A stretch of DNA of 64,000 nucleotides, taken from assembly GCA_910575055.1 (NCBI GenBank), contig CAJTDC010000006.1:1-64000 (forward strand), read 5' to 3'. A program made the translations under genes and the position numbers. The DNA is from Clostridia bacterium (GTDB lineage Bacteria; Bacillota; Clostridia; Lachnospirales; Anaerotignaceae). The notes under the pieces were generated by a model that was not told the DNA's origin, ran no database searches, and saw only the letters and a list, made by a program, of their open reading frames with translations. This document shows, one piece after another, positions 62,397 through 64,000 of the stretch (position 1 is its first letter; each line of letters begins with the position of its first letter).

Positions 62397-64000
62397 ATGG
62401 ACGAACAGAAACAAAAAGAAGAAATGATGAAACAAAGAAAACAAAAAATACAGGATTATTTAGAAAGCAAAGAATATATTCCTATGAAAAGAAAAGCCAT
62501 TGCTTCACTATTGAGTGTTCCTAAAGAAGATAGAGAAGATTTTGAAGAAATCATAGCACAGCTTTTGGAAGAAGAAAAAATAGTGGAAACAAATAGAGGC
62601 AAACTTGTGACACCAAAGTCATTAGGCATAGAAATAGGAACATTTTTAGCACATTCAAAAGGATATGGTTTTGTACAAAGACAGCAGGGAGAGGACATAT
62701 TTGTGCCAGCAACAAAAGTAAATGGAGCAATGCACAGAGATAGAGTAATGTATAAAGTAAATAAAAAAAAATCTCCTAATAAAAGGGCAGAATGTGAAAT
62801 TGTAAAAGTAATAAAAAGAGGGAATGACAAAATTGTAGGCACATATGAACAATCAAAAGGATATGGTTTTGTAGTGCCTGATGACAAAAAAATTACACAA
62901 GATATATTTATAGCAAATAAGTATAGTATGGGTGCTGTAACTGGGCATAAGGTAGTAGTAGAAATTAGAAAATATGGTGATGAAGAAAGAAACCCAGAGG
63001 GCGTTATTATAGAAGTTTTAGGCCATATCAATGACCCTGGAGTAGATATACTTTCTATTATAAAGCAATATGACCTTCCTGTTGATTTTCCAGAAGATGT
63101 ATATGAACAAATTAAAAACATCAGTATGGAAATAAAGCCAAAAGACTTAAAAGGCAGAGAAGACTTTAGAAATTATAAAACAGTGACAATAGATGGAGAA
63201 GATGCCAAGGACTTAGATGATGCCATTTCATTAAATATATTAGAAAATGGCAATTATGAACTGGGCGTACACATAGCAGATGTTTCACAGTATGTACCAG
63301 AAAATACTGCATTAGATAAAGAAGCATATAAGAGAGGTACAAGTGTATATTTAGTAGATAGAGTAATTCCTATGTTACCTCATAAATTGTCAAATGGTAT
63401 TTGTTCTTTAAATCCGAATGAAGATAGACTGACATTAAGCTGCATTATGGAAATTGACAAAAAAGGAAATGTTGTAAATCATAGAGTAGTAAAATCTGTA
63501 ATACATTCCGATAGAAGAATGACTTATACAGCAGTAAGAGAAATATTGGAAGATAGGACACCAGAATTGTTAGAGGAATATTCTGATTTTGTAGAGATGT
63601 TTGAAAATATGAACCATTTGAGAATGTTGCTTTCAGAAAAAAGAACAAAAAGAGGTTCTGTGAATTTTGATTTGCCTGAGTCTAAAATTATATTAGATGA
63701 AAAAGGAGTACCATTAGAAATAAAACCATATGAAACAAGCATAGCAACAAATATGATAGAAGAATTTATGTTGATATGTAATGAAACAGTAGCAGAAGAT
63801 TTTTTCTGGCAGGAAGCACCATTTTTATATAGGACACACGAAGTTCCTGACGAAGAAAAACTGAAAAAAATGGAAGACTTTATTAGAAATTTTGGCTATA
63901 GATTAAAAGGAAATAAAGACGAAATACACCCTAAAGCAATACAGCAGCTTATTTCAAAAGTAGAAGGAAAAGATGAGGAAAGAATTATTACAAGGGTAGT
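62397..64000 (+). CDS. rnr: Ribonuclease R, 5' part (runs off the window)
   Basis: 3'-5' exoribonuclease of the RNB family; 534 codons are visible with no stop. N-terminal winged-helix region, two cold-shock domains (IGTFLAHSKGYGFVQ and IVGTYEQSKGYGFVVP), then the catalytic RNB domain with DGEDAKDLDDAISL, which holds the Mg-binding aspartates, and HIADVSQYV. The C-terminal S1 domain would lie beyond the edge. AAAGGAGG precedes the ATG. smpB, the usual next gene, cannot be seen. Confidence 0.95.
   Translation, partial: MDEQKQKEEMMKQRKQKIQDYLESKEYIPMKRKAIASLLSVPKEDREDFEEIIAQLLEEEKIVETNRGKLVTPKSLGIEIGTFLAHSKGYGFVQRQQGEDIFVPATKVNGAMHRDRVMYKVNKKKSPNKRAECEIVKVIKRGNDKIVGTYEQSKGYGFVVPDDKKITQDIFIANKYSMGAVTGHKVVVEIRKYGDEERNPEGVIIEVLGHINDPGVDILSIIKQYDLPVDFPEDVYEQIKNISMEIKPKDLKGREDFRNYKTVTIDGEDAKDLDDAISLNILENGNYELGVHIADVSQYVPENTALDKEAYKRGTSVYLVDRVIPMLPHKLSNGICSLNPNEDRLTLSCIMEIDKKGNVVNHRVVKSVIHSDRRMTYTAVREILEDRTPELLEEYSDFVEMFENMNHLRMLLSEKRTKRGSVNFDLPESKIILDEKGVPLEIKPYETSIATNMIEEFMLICNETVAEDFFWQEAPFLYRTHEVPDEEKLKKMEDFIRNFGYRLKGNKDEIHPKAIQQLISKVEGKDEERIITRV

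Overview
The window is strongly A+T-rich, with short intergenic gaps, strong AGGAGG-type ribosome sites and consensus TTGACA/TATAAT promoters. It holds gene blocks typical of anaerobic Clostridia: relA-dtd-hemZ-hisS; cmk-plsC-ispH fused to S1 domains; and a manganese pyrophosphatase with CBS/DRTGG domains. I infer a low-GC Firmicute, most likely of the Lachnospirales; I cannot name the genus. No rRNA, tRNA or CRISPR array was seen.

Layout. 1-8 kb: the tail of a probable adenine-specific DNA methylase, a TtcA-like tRNA thiolation enzyme, a GH3 lipoprotein, then relA-dtd-hemZ-hisS. 8-13.7 kb: a cell-surface cluster made of a glutamine-repeat/InlB-like/SLH/transglutaminase-like protein, an MBOAT acyltransferase, an AlgX/DHHW-type partner and an Ala/Pro/Glu-rich lipoprotein. 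13.7-21.4 kb: pyrophosphatase, a small membrane protein, a COG2509 flavoprotein, a chemoreceptor, a 54-codon gene and a charged one-pass membrane protein. 21.5-27.1 kb: a housekeeping operon (histidine phosphatase, BaiN-like flavoprotein, aroH, cmk, plsC, ispH-S1). 27-34.9 kb: deoC, a polar amino-acid ABC transporter, an HtrA protease, rsmA, an unrecognised protein and trmB. 35-42.8 kb: dpaL, a HAD phosphatase, a cupin and a complete sucrose system (LacI regulator, PTS EIIBCA, sucrose-6-phosphate hydrolase, fructokinase) with a perfect palindromic operator. 42.9-45.4 kb: a pantothenate operon in which a Rossmann/DUF2520 (PanG-like) protein probably supplies ketopantoate reductase. 45.4-47.4 kb: a 760-bp IS1-family element with a frameshifted transposase abuts a beheaded AAA+ ATPase pseudogene that also carries an in-frame amber codon. 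47.4-50.3 kb: a sugar/maltose acetyltransferase, then feoAB.

50.4-60.2 kb is the most interesting stretch: one apparent operon. It starts with a LacI-type repressor fused to a ribokinase-like kinase, then a separate ribokinase, a BMP/Nup-type nucleoside ABC transporter (lipoprotein, double ATPase, two permeases), an ADP-ribosylglycohydrolase-like protein with a long N-terminal extension, and a flavodoxin-fold reductase. I infer uptake of a ribosylated compound, N-glycosidic cleavage and phosphorylation of ribose, with a regulator that may bind or phosphorylate the inducer. The window ends with popT (DUF368), purE, secG and the 5' part of rnr.
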